Shown: positions 1 through 7,642, counted from the stretch's first letter. The stretch: 11,174 nt of DNA from JAVBPR01 sp031549485 (GCA_031549485.1 JAVBPR010000029.1:1-11174); one strand, 5' to 3'. A program made the numbers and translations. Notes: generated by a model from the sequence alone, not told the origin.

Positions 1-1074
1 CCGTATAAAATTTTCAGCGGCATGAAGTTTTACGAGCGGGCGGAAATAAAAGACATTACGGCGTATCTTTGCGTCATAGAAAACAGCGGAGACAACCTCC
101 GCTTAAAAAGGATTATCAATCAGCCGAAAAGGGCGATCGGCGATTCTACGATAGCGGCGTGCGAGGCGATTGCGAGTTCAAGCGGCAAAACGCTTTATGA
201 AGTTATCGCATCCTCCGGCGAATATATGCAGCTTAAAAAATCTTCGCAAAAACTTCTTGAATTCTCGGCGCTTATCGAGTCGTTTAAAGAGGATAAAAGC
301 AGCCTTGGGATTACCGAATTTGTCAAAAAAGTTCTTGAAAACACGGGCTATCTTGACCTTGTAAAACGGATGGACACCGAGGATGGCCGCGACAGGCTCT
401 CGAACGTTGAAACCTTTATCGCGAATATCGAAGATTATGAAGAAAAAACCGAGGCGCCGACTTTACAAGGTTTTTTGGAAGAAATCTCGCTTTCGACCGA
501 GCTTGACTCGCTGAGCGAAGACGGGTTCTATGTGGCGCTTATGACCTTGCACAGCGCGAAAGGTCTTGAATTTCCTGTTGTATTTATCGCGGGCATGGAG
601 GAAGACGTTTTTCCCTCGATGCGGTCGATTATGGAAAAGGACGAGCTTGAGGAAGAGCGGCGGCTTGCATACGTCGGAATCACAAGGGCAAAGCAAAAGC
701 TGCTTTTAACCCACGCAGCGACAAGGCGGACTTATCAAGGGATGAGATATCATAAAATTTCAAGATTTGTAGCCGAGCTTCCGCAGGAGGATATGGAATT
801 CACAAGCTCCGCCGCGCAAATATACGGAAGAAGAGAGCCTGGAAGTCCGTCATTTAAAGTTCCGACCTACCCATCAAGAAACGAAAGCAGCATCCACGAA
901 ACCAAAGCACTCGAAAAATTTGCGATCGGAGATACTGTTTTGCACGAAACCTTCGGAAACGGGCTGATAATAAAAACTACGCCGGTCGGTAACGATCAAA
1001 TGCTCGAAGTCGCCTTTGACCTTGCCGGAACTAAAAAACTTATGGCGAATTACGCGAAACTTACGAAAAAATAG
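1..1074 (+). CDS. pcrA: ATP-dependent DNA helicase PcrA/UvrD, C-terminal part (5' truncated by window)
   Basis: This is the C-terminal part of a superfamily 1A 3'-5' DNA helicase, which unwinds DNA in repair, replication restart and removal of RNA polymerase. The frame is open from base 1 and the residues before the first ATG (base 22) already match the family (a GMKFYERAEIKD stretch that starts the 2A region), so that ATG is internal and the gene begins outside the window. Helicase motif V (LMTLHSAKGLEF) lies at about 538-573 and motif VI (ERRLAYVGITRA) at about 655-690. The last 50 or so codons (about 916-1071) match the C-terminal Tudor-like domain of PcrA, which in Bacillus relatives binds RNA polymerase, so PcrA is more likely than Rep. 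The stop at 1072-1074 falls within the AGGAGA ribosome binding site of the next gene, suggesting coupled translation. Confidence 0.95.
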   Translation, partial: PYKIFSGMKFYERAEIKDITAYLCVIENSGDNLRLKRIINQPKRAIGDSTIAACEAIASSSGKTLYEVIASSGEYMQLKKSSQKLLEFSALIESFKEDKSSLGITEFVKKVLENTGYLDLVKRMDTEDGRDRLSNVETFIANIEDYEEKTEAPTLQGFLEEISLSTELDSLSEDGFYVALMTLHSAKGLEFPVVFIAGMEEDVFPSMRSIMEKDELEEERRLAYVGITRAKQKLLLTHAATRRTYQGMRYHKISRFVAELPQEDMEFTSSAAQIYGRREPGSPSFKVPTYPSRNESSIHETKALEKFAIGDTVLHETFGNGLIIKTTPVGNDQMLEVAFDLAGTKKLMANYAKLTKK

Positions 1075-1082
1075 GAGATACG

Positions 1083-1943
1083 ATGTTTTTATCAAGCGGA
1101 TGGAAAGATTACGAAATAATTGATTGCGGTGACGGCGAAAAATTGGAGCGGTTCGGCGACTTTTATTTGGTGCGCCCGGATCCGCAAGCAATCTGGTCAA
1201 GCCTGCGGAAGCATCCCGCATGGGAAAAGCCGAACGCTCATTATTATCGAAGCAGCACAGGCGGCGGAAAGTGGGAATTTTTTAATCTGCCCGAATCTTG
1301 GCAGATAAGCTATAAAGATATTAAAATCAATTTAAAACCGATGAATTTTAAGCATACCGGCGTTTTCCCGGAGCAGGCGGCAAACTGGGATTTCTGCGCC
1401 GACTTAATAAAAAAAGCTGGACGCCCGATAAAGGTGCTAAACCTTTTTGCGTACACCGGCTGCGCTTCGGTTGCGTGCGCGGCGGCAGGGGCAGAGGTTT
1501 GCCATGTTGATGCGGCGAAAGGCATGGTGCTGTGGGCAAAAGAAAATGCGAGCTCGAGCGGAATAGCCGAAAATAAGATCAGATATATCGTCGATGACTG
1601 CAAAAAATTTGTCGAGCGGGAGTTTCGACGCGGAAAACGCTATGACGCAATTATTATGGATCCGCCGTCGTACGGGCGCGGCCCGTCGGGCGAAATTTGG
1701 AAACTCGAGCAAAACCTTATTCCGCTTGTCGAGGACGCCATAAAAGTTTTAAGCGATGAGCCGCTGTTTTTTGTTATTAATTCATACACCGCAGGGCTTG
1801 CGCCGTCTGTTATGAAATATATTTTAGGAACAATGCTTCTGCCGAAATGCGGCGGACAAATCGACAGCGACGAGCTCGGGCTGCCTGTCAGCTCAACAGG
1901 GCTTGCCCTGCCGTGCGGAATGACTGCGAGGTGGTACAGATAA
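1083..1943 (+). CDS. Class I SAM-dependent methyltransferase (RlmI/YccW-like, COG1092-type)
   Basis: A 286-residue Rossmann-fold methyltransferase. SAM-binding motif I is at residues 118-130 (VLNLFAYTGCASV), an acidic residue that would bind the SAM ribose follows at D143, a further acidic pair is at D171-D172, and motif IV is MDPPSYGRG at 192-200. The DPPSY/F form is shared with RlmI-type 23S rRNA cytosine-C5 methyltransferases, but this protein is shorter than RlmI (about 396 residues) and has no recognisable PUA RNA-binding domain at its N-terminus. The N-terminal part carries a conserved-looking GDGEKLERFG segment and a KHTGVFPEQ stretch. The substrate is unknown; rRNA is the most natural guess, but it is a guess from family likeness. 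AGGAGA (1073-1078) precedes the ATG by 4 bases. The stop shares one base with the ecfA1 start (TAATG). Confidence 0.85.
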   Translation: MFLSSGWKDYEIIDCGDGEKLERFGDFYLVRPDPQAIWSSLRKHPAWEKPNAHYYRSSTGGGKWEFFNLPESWQISYKDIKINLKPMNFKHTGVFPEQAANWDFCADLIKKAGRPIKVLNLFAYTGCASVACAAAGAEVCHVDAAKGMVLWAKENASSSGIAENKIRYIVDDCKKFVEREFRRGKRYDAIIMDPPSYGRGPSGEIWKLEQNLIPLVEDAIKVLSDEPLFFVINSYTAGLAPSVMKYILGTMLLPKCGGQIDSDELGLPVSSTGLALPCGMTARWYR

Positions 1944-2788
1944 TGGCAGTAGAAATAAAATGCAATAACCTTGATTTCTGGTATCCGCCGGAAGAAAATG
2001 CGCCGATTATCAAGGTTCTTTCAAACATAAATCTCAATATTTCGCAGGGCGAGTTTATCGCGGTTATCGGGCACAACGGCTCGGGAAAATCAACATTGGC
2101 AAAGCACTTTAACGCCATTTTGCTACCAATGGGCGGCGAAGTTTTGGTGGGGGATATCAGCACAAAAGAGGAAAAAAGAATCTTTGAAATCCGCCAAAAA
2201 GTCGGTATGGTTTTTCAAAATCCGGATAATCAAATTGTCGCGAGCATAGTCGAAGATGATATCGCCTTTGCGCCCGAGAATCTCGGCGTACCGAGAGAGG
2301 AAATTCGTCGCAGGGTGGATTTTGCCCTGAAAGCCGTTGATATGTATGATTATCGCGAGCATTCCGCAAGCCAGCTATCGGGCGGGCAAAAGCAGAGAAT
2401 TGCTATCGCGGGGGTTATTGCGATGCAGCCCGATGTTATTGTTCTCGACGAGCCGACCGCCATGCTCGATCCGAAAGGGCGCAAGGAAGTTATCAGAACT
2501 ATAAAATCGCTCTGTAAAAACACTAAAATCAGCATTGTTCTGATAACGCACTACATGAACGAAACGGTAAACGCCGACAGGGTTATCGTTATGGATAAAG
2601 GCGAGATTTGTTTTTCGGGATCGCCGAAAGAGGTTTTTGCCCGCTCGGCGGAACTTCGCGAAATCGGCCTTGAAACACCGCAGGTCACGGCGTTTACCGA
2701 AAAACTTCAAAATTTGGGAGTTAAAATTCCCGCCGCGATAACGGTCAGCGAATGTGTCGACTCGCTTTGCAAACTCTTGGAGGAATAA
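1943..2788 (+). CDS. ecfA1: ECF transporter ATPase EcfA1 (CbiO-type)
   Basis: One of the two ATPases of an energy-coupling factor (ECF) transporter, which powers uptake of vitamins or metals at the inner face of the membrane. In the 281-residue product: Walker A GHNGSGKST at 43-51, Q-loop Q92 (VFQNPDNQ), ABC signature LSGGQ at 145-149, Walker B ending in catalytic E170 (VIVLDE), D-loop MLD just after, and switch H203. The FQNPDNQ form is typical of EcfA1. The frame is open further upstream (to 1847), but the ATG at 1943 is preferred: it gives the usual family length and N-terminus, sits 8 bases behind GAGGTGG (1928-1934), and overlaps the previous stop by one base. The upstream extension would lie inside the methyltransferase gene. 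ecfA2 follows after 3 bases. Confidence 0.96.
   Translation: MAVEIKCNNLDFWYPPEENAPIIKVLSNINLNISQGEFIAVIGHNGSGKSTLAKHFNAILLPMGGEVLVGDISTKEEKRIFEIRQKVGMVFQNPDNQIVASIVEDDIAFAPENLGVPREEIRRRVDFALKAVDMYDYREHSASQLSGGQKQRIAIAGVIAMQPDVIVLDEPTAMLDPKGRKEVIRTIKSLCKNTKISIVLITHYMNETVNADRVIVMDKGEICFSGSPKEVFARSAELREIGLETPQVTAFTEKLQNLGVKIPAAITVSECVDSLCKLLEE
2779..2783 (+). promoter_or_regulatory. Ribosome binding site deciding the TTG start of ecfA2
   Basis: GGAGG is followed by an 8-base spacer and then TTG at 2792. It overlaps the last codons of ecfA1. No ATG sits at a comparable place, and the TTG start gives the normal EcfA2 N-terminus. Confidence 0.75.
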
Positions 2789-2791
2789 TTT

Positions 2792-3652
2792 TTGAACAAG
2801 GTTGAAATTAAAAATTTAACATATACCTACGGAAAAGGGACGCCGTTTGAAAAAACCGCGGTCGATTCGGTTTCTGCCGAATTTCACGCGGGCGAATTCA
2901 TCGGCATTATCGGGCATACCGGCTCGGGTAAATCCACCCTTGTCCAACACCTTAACGCGCTTTTGAAGCCGACAGACGGGGATGTTCTTCTCGATGGCGA
3001 AAGCATTTTTCAAAGCGCGAAACACAGCAAAAAAGTGCGTCAGCGTGTCGGGCTTGTCTTTCAGTATCCCGAATACCAGCTTTTTGAAGAAACGTTGCAA
3101 AAGGACATTGCTTTCGGGCCGAAAAACATGGGACTTTCCGAAAAAGAGATTAATGAAGCGGTTCTTCTTTCGCTTTCTTTTGTCGGGCTTGCTCCGGAGA
3201 TTTTGAGCGCGAATCCTTTTGAGCTTTCGGGCGGGCAAAAACGCAGGGTTGCTATTGCCGGCGTTATCTCTATGCGCCCGGAGGTGCTTATTCTCGACGA
3301 GCCCACAGCCGGGCTTGATCCCGAAGGGCGCGATGATATTCTTAAGCATATCAAGGAATATCATGAGGCGACGGGCGGCGTTGTTATCCTCGTTTCGCAC
3401 AGCATGGAAGATATAGCGAAATATTCAGATAAGGTCCTTGTCATGAACAGCGGGAAAATCGAGATGTTTGAAAAGGTTGACAAGGTTTTTGACAATTCGA
3501 AAAGGCTTATGGAAATCGGCCTTGAGGTGCCGCAGGTGACGCGGATAATCCTTTCGCTTAAAGAAAAAGGATACGAGCTCGGCGGAGCAATCACCGTTTC
3601 AAAAGCGGCCGACATGGTTTTTGACCTCTTGAAAAGGAGGGGAAAAGCATGA
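2792..3652 (+). CDS. ecfA2: ECF transporter ATPase EcfA2 (CbiO-type)
   Basis: The second ATPase of the ECF transporter; it forms a heterodimer with EcfA1 that couples ATP hydrolysis to movement of the EcfT/S complex. The 286-residue product has Walker A GHTGSGKST at 41-49, Q-loop Q91 (VFQYPEYQ, the EcfA2 form), signature LSGGQ at 145-149, Walker B with catalytic E170 (LILDE), a D-loop GLD, and switch H203. All catalytic residues are intact, so both composite ATP sites should be active. It is a clear paralogue of the gene before it, aligned at the same residue numbers through the signature. Translation starts at a TTG with GGAGG upstream. Its stop overlaps the ecfT start by 4 bases (ATGA), a standard coupled arrangement. 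Confidence 0.96.
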   Translation: MNKVEIKNLTYTYGKGTPFEKTAVDSVSAEFHAGEFIGIIGHTGSGKSTLVQHLNALLKPTDGDVLLDGESIFQSAKHSKKVRQRVGLVFQYPEYQLFEETLQKDIAFGPKNMGLSEKEINEAVLLSLSFVGLAPEILSANPFELSGGQKRRVAIAGVISMRPEVLILDEPTAGLDPEGRDDILKHIKEYHEATGGVVILVSHSMEDIAKYSDKVLVMNSGKIEMFEKVDKVFDNSKRLMEIGLEVPQVTRIILSLKEKGYELGGAITVSKAADMVFDLLKRRGKA

Positions 3653-4452
3653 TAAAAGATGTAACTATCGGCCAGTTTTACCCGGGAAAATCGTTAATTC
3701 ACCGGCTCGACGCAAGGGTGAAAATAATTCTGACAATCTTGTTTATCACCGCGCTTTTCGCTGTCCAGAATTATTTCGGATATATCTGCATTGCGGCATT
3801 TTTGATTTTTAGCATCGCAATTTCCGGGGTGCCCTTTAAGATGTTTTTCCGCGGACTGAAGCCGCTTTTGTTTATAATTATTTTTACCGCTGTTTTGAAT
3901 CTCTTTTACGGCAGCGGGGAAGAGCTTTTCAGATGGAAATTTATCGTTATAACCGAGGGCGGAATTCAAAACGCCGTTATGATGATTTTGCGGATAGTTT
4001 TCCTCATTCTCGGAACATCGCTTTTGACCTACACAACCTCGCCGATAATGCTTACCGACGCGATCGAGAGGCTTTTGGGTCCGCTTAAAAAAATCAAATT
4101 CCCCGTTCATGAGCTTGCGATGATGATGACTATAGCTTTGCGTTTTATCCCGACTTTGATAGAAGAAACCGATAAAATCATGAGCGCGCAAAAGGCGCGT
4201 GGCGCAGATTTTGAAACAGGCTCGCTGATTTCAAGGGTAAAAGCGCTTATCCCGATTCTTGTCCCGCTTTTTGTCTCGGCGTTCCGCCGCGCGGATGAGC
4301 TCGCGATCGCGATGGAGTGCCGCTGCTACCACGGAGGCGAGGGAAGAACGCGGCTGAAAATTATGAAAACAAGCATTTTGGATTTTTACGCCGTTATGAT
4401 AACCGTTTTAACCCTTGCGGCGGTAATATTTTTAAATATTTATTTCGGGTGA
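3649..4452 (+). CDS. ecfT: ECF transporter transmembrane subunit EcfT
   Basis: The membrane coupling subunit (267 residues) that joins the two ATPases to an interchangeable substrate-binding S subunit. Hydrophobic stretches lie at about 25-60, 70-86, 108-130 and 245-265. The cytoplasmic part contains the expected coupling motifs: A-R-G at 183-185 in a QKARGADF context, and a second motif around R225 in AMECRCYHGG, where the usual alanine before the arginine is cysteine but the arginine itself is retained. AGGAGG before the ATG (about 3636-3641) is a strong ribosome binding site. No S subunit is encoded in the window, as in group II ECF systems, where one energizing module serves several S subunits encoded elsewhere. 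The ecfA1-ecfA2-ecfT-truA order is a familiar Firmicute arrangement. Confidence 0.95.
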   Translation: MIKDVTIGQFYPGKSLIHRLDARVKIILTILFITALFAVQNYFGYICIAAFLIFSIAISGVPFKMFFRGLKPLLFIIIFTAVLNLFYGSGEELFRWKFIVITEGGIQNAVMMILRIVFLILGTSLLTYTTSPIMLTDAIERLLGPLKKIKFPVHELAMMMTIALRFIPTLIEETDKIMSAQKARGADFETGSLISRVKALIPILVPLFVSAFRRADELAIAMECRCYHGGEGRTRLKIMKTSILDFYAVMITVLTLAAVIFLNIYFG

Positions 4453-4456
4453 TTTT

Positions 4457-5224
4457 TTGAGATATTTTGCGATGAAAATTGCATATGTCGGAACGAGGTA
4501 TCACGGGTTCCAGCTTCAGAGCAACGCGGATACCGTTCAGGGCAGGCTTGAGGACGCTTTGAAAATCTTGTTTTCAAAGCGGATAATCGTCCGCGGGTGC
4601 AGCCGTACCGACGCGGGCGTTCATGCCAAAGAGTATATTTGCGCTTTTGCCGCCGAAACCGAGATGACTTCGGATAAGCTTAAAATGGCAATATGCGGTA
4701 ATCTTCCCGATGATATAACGGTTTATGAATGCTTCCCGTGCGCGAATGATTTTGATCCGCGCAAAGAAGTTTACAAAAAGACTTATACATACACTGTTTG
4801 GAACGAGCGCACGAGGAATCCATTTTTAAAAGGCTTTTCCTATCATGTTCCGTGTGAGCTTGATATTGCGAAAATGACCGCCGCGGCGGAAAAAATTCCC
4901 GGTAGCCATGATTTTGCGGGATTCTGCAGCGGTTATGAAACCGAAATTAACACGGTCAGAAATGTCGAAAGCTGCAAAATAAATAAAGATGGCGGCATCC
5001 TGAAAATTGAAATTACGGCGGACGGTTTTCTCTATAATATGGTGAGAATCATCGCGGGAACTTTGATTGAAATAGGTTTAGAAAGAGCGGAAGTGGGGAC
5101 AATCGAGAAGGTTTTAAAGACAAAGGACAGAATGCACGCAGGTCCGACGGCGCCGCCCGAGGCGCTGTGTCTTGAAAAACTTTTTTTGAAAGGCGATTAT
5201 GAAAACAAAAATAAAAAAGAGTAA
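4457..5224 (+). CDS. truA: tRNA pseudouridine(38-40) synthase TruA
   Basis: Converts uridines 38-40 in the anticodon stem-loop of tRNAs to pseudouridine. The 255-residue product begins in the family manner (KIAYVGTRYHGFQ), has the catalytic aspartate D52 in the strictly conserved RTDAGVHA segment, Y110 in the KKTYTY strand expected at the active site, and the C-terminal FLYNMVRIIAGTL and HAGPTAPPEAL segments typical of TruA. Length is normal. The start is not certain: the TTG at 4457 matches the usual N-terminal length and has a weak GGGTGA upstream (overlapping the ecfT stop); the alternative ATG at 4472 would be 5 residues shorter with no good ribosome binding site. It follows ecfT by 4 bases and overlaps the next gene by 26 bases. 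Confidence 0.95.
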   Translation: MRYFAMKIAYVGTRYHGFQLQSNADTVQGRLEDALKILFSKRIIVRGCSRTDAGVHAKEYICAFAAETEMTSDKLKMAICGNLPDDITVYECFPCANDFDPRKEVYKKTYTYTVWNERTRNPFLKGFSYHVPCELDIAKMTAAAEKIPGSHDFAGFCSGYETEINTVRNVESCKINKDGGILKIEITADGFLYNMVRIIAGTLIEIGLERAEVGTIEKVLKTKDRMHAGPTAPPEALCLEKLFLKGDYENKNKKE

Positions 5225-6356
5225 AAAAGTTAAGATTCTTCAAGGAATAATTATCTCGCTTATAATTGTTCTTCTCGGGGTAACCGTTTTTCTCTTTCGC
5301 TATCAAATAAATGTTTATAGCCTGAAAAGGGTGATCGGGAATCTCGGGTTTAACAAATTTTCAAACGGGAAATTCGAAACTATCGACCTTGCCTATGACA
5401 CCGCGCTATCGCCTGTATTCGGCACGGCGCGCGATATTTTCATCTTGGCTTGCGGCAACAAAATAGTTTTGACCGATTTCGGAGGAGATGTCGCTTACGA
5501 AGAGAGCGTGCAGTTCCTTTCACCCGCGATCCATACGGCGGAAAAGCAGTACGTTGTTTTCGACAGAGGCGGCCGCGAATATCGCAGATTTTCGGGATAC
5601 AGCCTTGCAAAAACTGCAACAACCGAAAATGCGATTATCGATATGAAGGTCAACAGATACGGCGAAATGCTTTCAATTACCGGGTCGACGTCGCATAAAT
5701 GCGCGGCAGCGGTATATGACCAGCGCGGCAAAGAGATTTATAAATATGAATTTGCCGATGATTATGTAGTTTGCGGTGATTTGGCGGACGACGGCAAAAA
5801 ATTCGCCCTTGCGTCGCTTAAAACTATCGACGGTGAAATAACTTCTACAATCGCGTTTTACAGCATAAAAGAAAAAGAGCCCCAGAGCAAAACAGAGCTT
5901 GACGGCGAGCTTATTATATCGGCCGACTATAAATCAAACGGCAATATCGCAGTAATTACCGATAAAGCGGTTTACTCGTTTTCGGCATCGGGTTCGCTTG
6001 TCGACAGGTTTGATTTTGCTGGCCGCAGCCTTCAGTTTTTTGACCGGTCGGACAGAAGCCAGACCGCTGTTGTGCTCAATAAAAATCAAATCGGCTCATC
6101 CACAAATCTTTGCGTTATCGATGCAAACGCAAAAAAAGTATCTGATATTTTTCTCGGAATTGAGGTAAAATCAATTATAGCAAGCAATCAAAGAGTTCTT
6201 TTGCTGTCGGGAGATAAGCTAATAGTTTACGATGTTTTCGGTGAAAAAACCGATTCCATTATAACAAGCGGCGATTTGCGAACGGTGCTTCTTAGCAAAC
6301 AATATGGAGCAATCGGCGTTTATATCGACCGCGTCGAACCTATCGCCATAAAATAA
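5199..6356 (+). CDS. Membrane-anchored DUF5711-like protein, probable extracytoplasmic beta-propeller
   Basis: A 385-residue protein of unknown function. A lysine-rich N-terminus (residues 2-12) is followed by one hydrophobic segment (about 16-33) and no other membrane segment, which predicts an N-in signal anchor with about 350 residues outside the cytoplasm. The outer part is rich in short beta-strand-like runs with recurring acidic/glycine turns and resembles a WD40/PQQ-type propeller (for example the segments around IIDMKVNRYG, YVVCGDLADDGKKFAL and LIISADYKSNGNIAVI, each ending in a turn followed by a strand). This is the pattern I associate with the DUF5711 family of Clostridia; the family assignment is from memory and not tested. 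It starts inside truA, 26 bases before that gene's stop, behind GAAAGG (5188-5193), so it is probably translationally coupled. A CvpA-family gene follows after 14 bases. Confidence 0.75.
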   Translation: MKTKIKKSKKVKILQGIIISLIIVLLGVTVFLFRYQINVYSLKRVIGNLGFNKFSNGKFETIDLAYDTALSPVFGTARDIFILACGNKIVLTDFGGDVAYEESVQFLSPAIHTAEKQYVVFDRGGREYRRFSGYSLAKTATTENAIIDMKVNRYGEMLSITGSTSHKCAAAVYDQRGKEIYKYEFADDYVVCGDLADDGKKFALASLKTIDGEITSTIAFYSIKEKEPQSKTELDGELIISADYKSNGNIAVITDKAVYSFSASGSLVDRFDFAGRSLQFFDRSDRSQTAVVLNKNQIGSSTNLCVIDANAKKVSDIFLGIEVKSIIASNQRVLLLSGDKLIVYDVFGEKTDSIITSGDLRTVLLSKQYGAIGVYIDRVEPIAIK

Positions 6357-6364
6357 AAGGGGGG
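6355..6364 (+). promoter_or_regulatory. Ribosome binding site deciding the TTG start of the CvpA-family gene
   Basis: A-rich run leading into six consecutive G (AAAAGGGGGG), with a 6-base spacer to TTG at 6371. It begins within the stop codon of the preceding gene. The next ATG in frame is over 30 codons downstream, inside the second membrane segment, so the TTG is the credible start. Confidence 0.7.
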
Positions 6365-6370
6365 CTTTGC

Positions 6371-7078
6371 TTGAATATAGCGCTTGATGTTTTTTCGGTT
6401 GTCGTCATAATCGCCTGCGTCGTCGCGGGTTATAAAAACGGGCTAATTAAAACCCTGTTCGGACTGCTTAAAACGGTTCTTGCTATGGGGCTTGCCTTTA
6501 TATTTTCAAAACCCGTCGGCGAGCTTTTTTATGACCTGTTTATGAAAGACGCATTTGAAAAATTTACGACAAATCAGCTTCAAAAACTCGGGCTTGGCTC
6601 GCTAAATTCGATCGATTCGCTGCTGAAAAGCATAACCGATCCCGTTTCAAAATATATCGAGTCGCTCGGGAGCAATGCATCGGACGTGCAAAATGCGTTT
6701 AATTCCGCAAGCGGAGGTAACGCCGCAAACGCCGCGCTTGAAGCGATTTACAGCCCGATGGCGCATACAGCAAGCAGGGTGGTGGCGTTTATTGCAATAT
6801 TCGTCGTGCTGTTAATATTCTTCAGCTTGCTTGCCGCCGCGCTGAACTTTTTGACTAAAGGCGGAGTTTTGGGCGGACTGAATAAATTTTTAGGGCTACT
6901 GATAGGTCTTGTCGAAGCAGCCGTGATTTTATATTTGGCATGCATGGGAATTAAACTCCTCCTTCCGATTTCCGCACAGTGGAAGACCTTCGCAATTACA
7001 GAGGAGACTATAGACAACACCGTGGTATTTAAGCAGGCGTATTATTTGATAAACGCTGCAGCTGAGGAAAAACAATAA
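6371..7078 (+). CDS. CvpA family membrane protein
   Basis: A 235-residue integral membrane protein with four hydrophobic segments at about 3-20, 25-45, 135-160 and 172-197. The N-terminal pair, with a YKNGLIKTLFGLL turn between them, and the C-terminal LGGLNKFLGLLIGLVEA segment are characteristic of the CvpA/colicin V production family. CvpA homologues have been linked to colicin V production in E. coli and to envelope or bile-stress resistance in some Gram-negatives, but the molecular role is not known. The loop between segments 2 and 3 (about 50-133) is long and rich in Ser/Asn/Ala; it is predicted amphipathic or disordered rather than membrane-embedded. Start is TTG. It sits 14 bases behind the DUF5711-like gene, and the two may act together at the membrane; this is inferred from position only. 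Confidence 0.85.
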   Translation: MNIALDVFSVVVIIACVVAGYKNGLIKTLFGLLKTVLAMGLAFIFSKPVGELFYDLFMKDAFEKFTTNQLQKLGLGSLNSIDSLLKSITDPVSKYIESLGSNASDVQNAFNSASGGNAANAALEAIYSPMAHTASRVVAFIAIFVVLLIFFSLLAAALNFLTKGGVLGGLNKFLGLLIGLVEAAVILYLACMGIKLLLPISAQWKTFAITEETIDNTVVFKQAYYLINAAAEEKQ

Positions 7079-7085
7079 ATCAATT

Positions 7086-7090
7086 AGGAG
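7086..7090 (+). promoter_or_regulatory. Ribosome binding site deciding the GTG start of pgsA
   Basis: AGGAG followed by six A and then GTG at 7097. The resulting N-terminus (MNVPNALSIFRI) matches PgsA, in which the start lies directly before the N-P-N-x-L/I-S/T motif. Confidence 0.8.
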
Positions 7091-7096
7091 AAAAAA

Positions 7097-7642
7097 GTGA
7101 ACGTACCAAACGCATTATCAATTTTCAGAATAGTACTTATTCCGGTTTTCTGCATAGTATACTTTTGGCAGAACCCATACGCGCCGTTTTGGGCGGGGCT
7201 TGTGCTGCTGTTGTCGTTTTGCACCGACATTCTTGACGGATACATTGCAAGAAAATTTAATCAAATTACCGATCTCGGTAAAATTCTCGATCCGGTGGCG
7301 GATAAGCTGACGCAGGTAGCGGTTGTGCTTTGTCTTTATTTTGCAAAGGTCGTTCCGCTGTTTGTCCCGATTTTCTTTGCCGCAAAAGAGCTTATAATAA
7401 TGATCGGCGGTGCGTTGCTTATGAAAGACAAAAGCATTGTCGTCTCCGCGTCGTGGTTCGGGAAGGTCGGCACAGGATTATTTTATATAATTATGATGTC
7501 GCTTATAGCGTTCCCGAGATATTTTGAAATTCATAATGTGTTAAAATCTTGGCTCATTATTGTTGTTATACTATGGGCGGTAGTCGCGGGAATAATGTAT
7601 ACCGCGAAGTATTTTAAGATAAAAAAAGAAGGCGTTGAATAG
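7097..7642 (+). CDS. pgsA: CDP-diacylglycerol-glycerol-3-phosphate 3-phosphatidyltransferase PgsA
   Basis: Transfers the phosphatidyl group from CDP-diacylglycerol to glycerol-3-phosphate, the committed step to phosphatidylglycerol and cardiolipin, at the cytoplasmic membrane. The CDP-alcohol phosphotransferase signature is complete: D44-x2-D47-G48-x2-A51-R52-x8-G61-x3-D65-x3-D69, which provides the metal-binding aspartates and the last aspartate as general base. The N-terminal PNALSIFRI motif and several hydrophobic segments (about 7-24, 30-43, 73-110, 120-140, 150-172) fit PgsA, and 181 residues is the usual length. Other CDP-alcohol phosphotransferases share the signature, but the N-terminal motif favours PgsA over PssA or Cls-like proteins. 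The stop is immediately followed by the start of the ClpE-like gene with no spacer. Confidence 0.93.
   Translation: MNVPNALSIFRIVLIPVFCIVYFWQNPYAPFWAGLVLLLSFCTDILDGYIARKFNQITDLGKILDPVADKLTQVAVVLCLYFAKVVPLFVPIFFAAKELIIMIGGALLMKDKSIVVSASWFGKVGTGLFYIIMMSLIAFPRYFEIHNVLKSWLIIVVILWAVVAGIMYTAKYFKIKKEGVE

Noticed and set aside
1847..1942. An extended N-terminus for ecfA1 starting at 1847.
   Set aside because: The extra 32 residues are Arg/Cys-rich, lie within the methyltransferase gene, and are absent from the family; the ATG at 1943 has its own ribosome binding site.
2380..3320. Near-identical stretches in ecfA1 and ecfA2 around the ABC signature and Walker B as a possible DNA repeat.
   Set aside because: The likeness follows protein-level conservation between paralogous ATPases and does not extend to flanking sequence.
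2816..3400. A 194-codon minus-strand frame opposite ecfA2.
   Set aside because: It has no recognisable motif and no ribosome binding site of note, and lies fully within a gene with complete ABC ATPase motifs.
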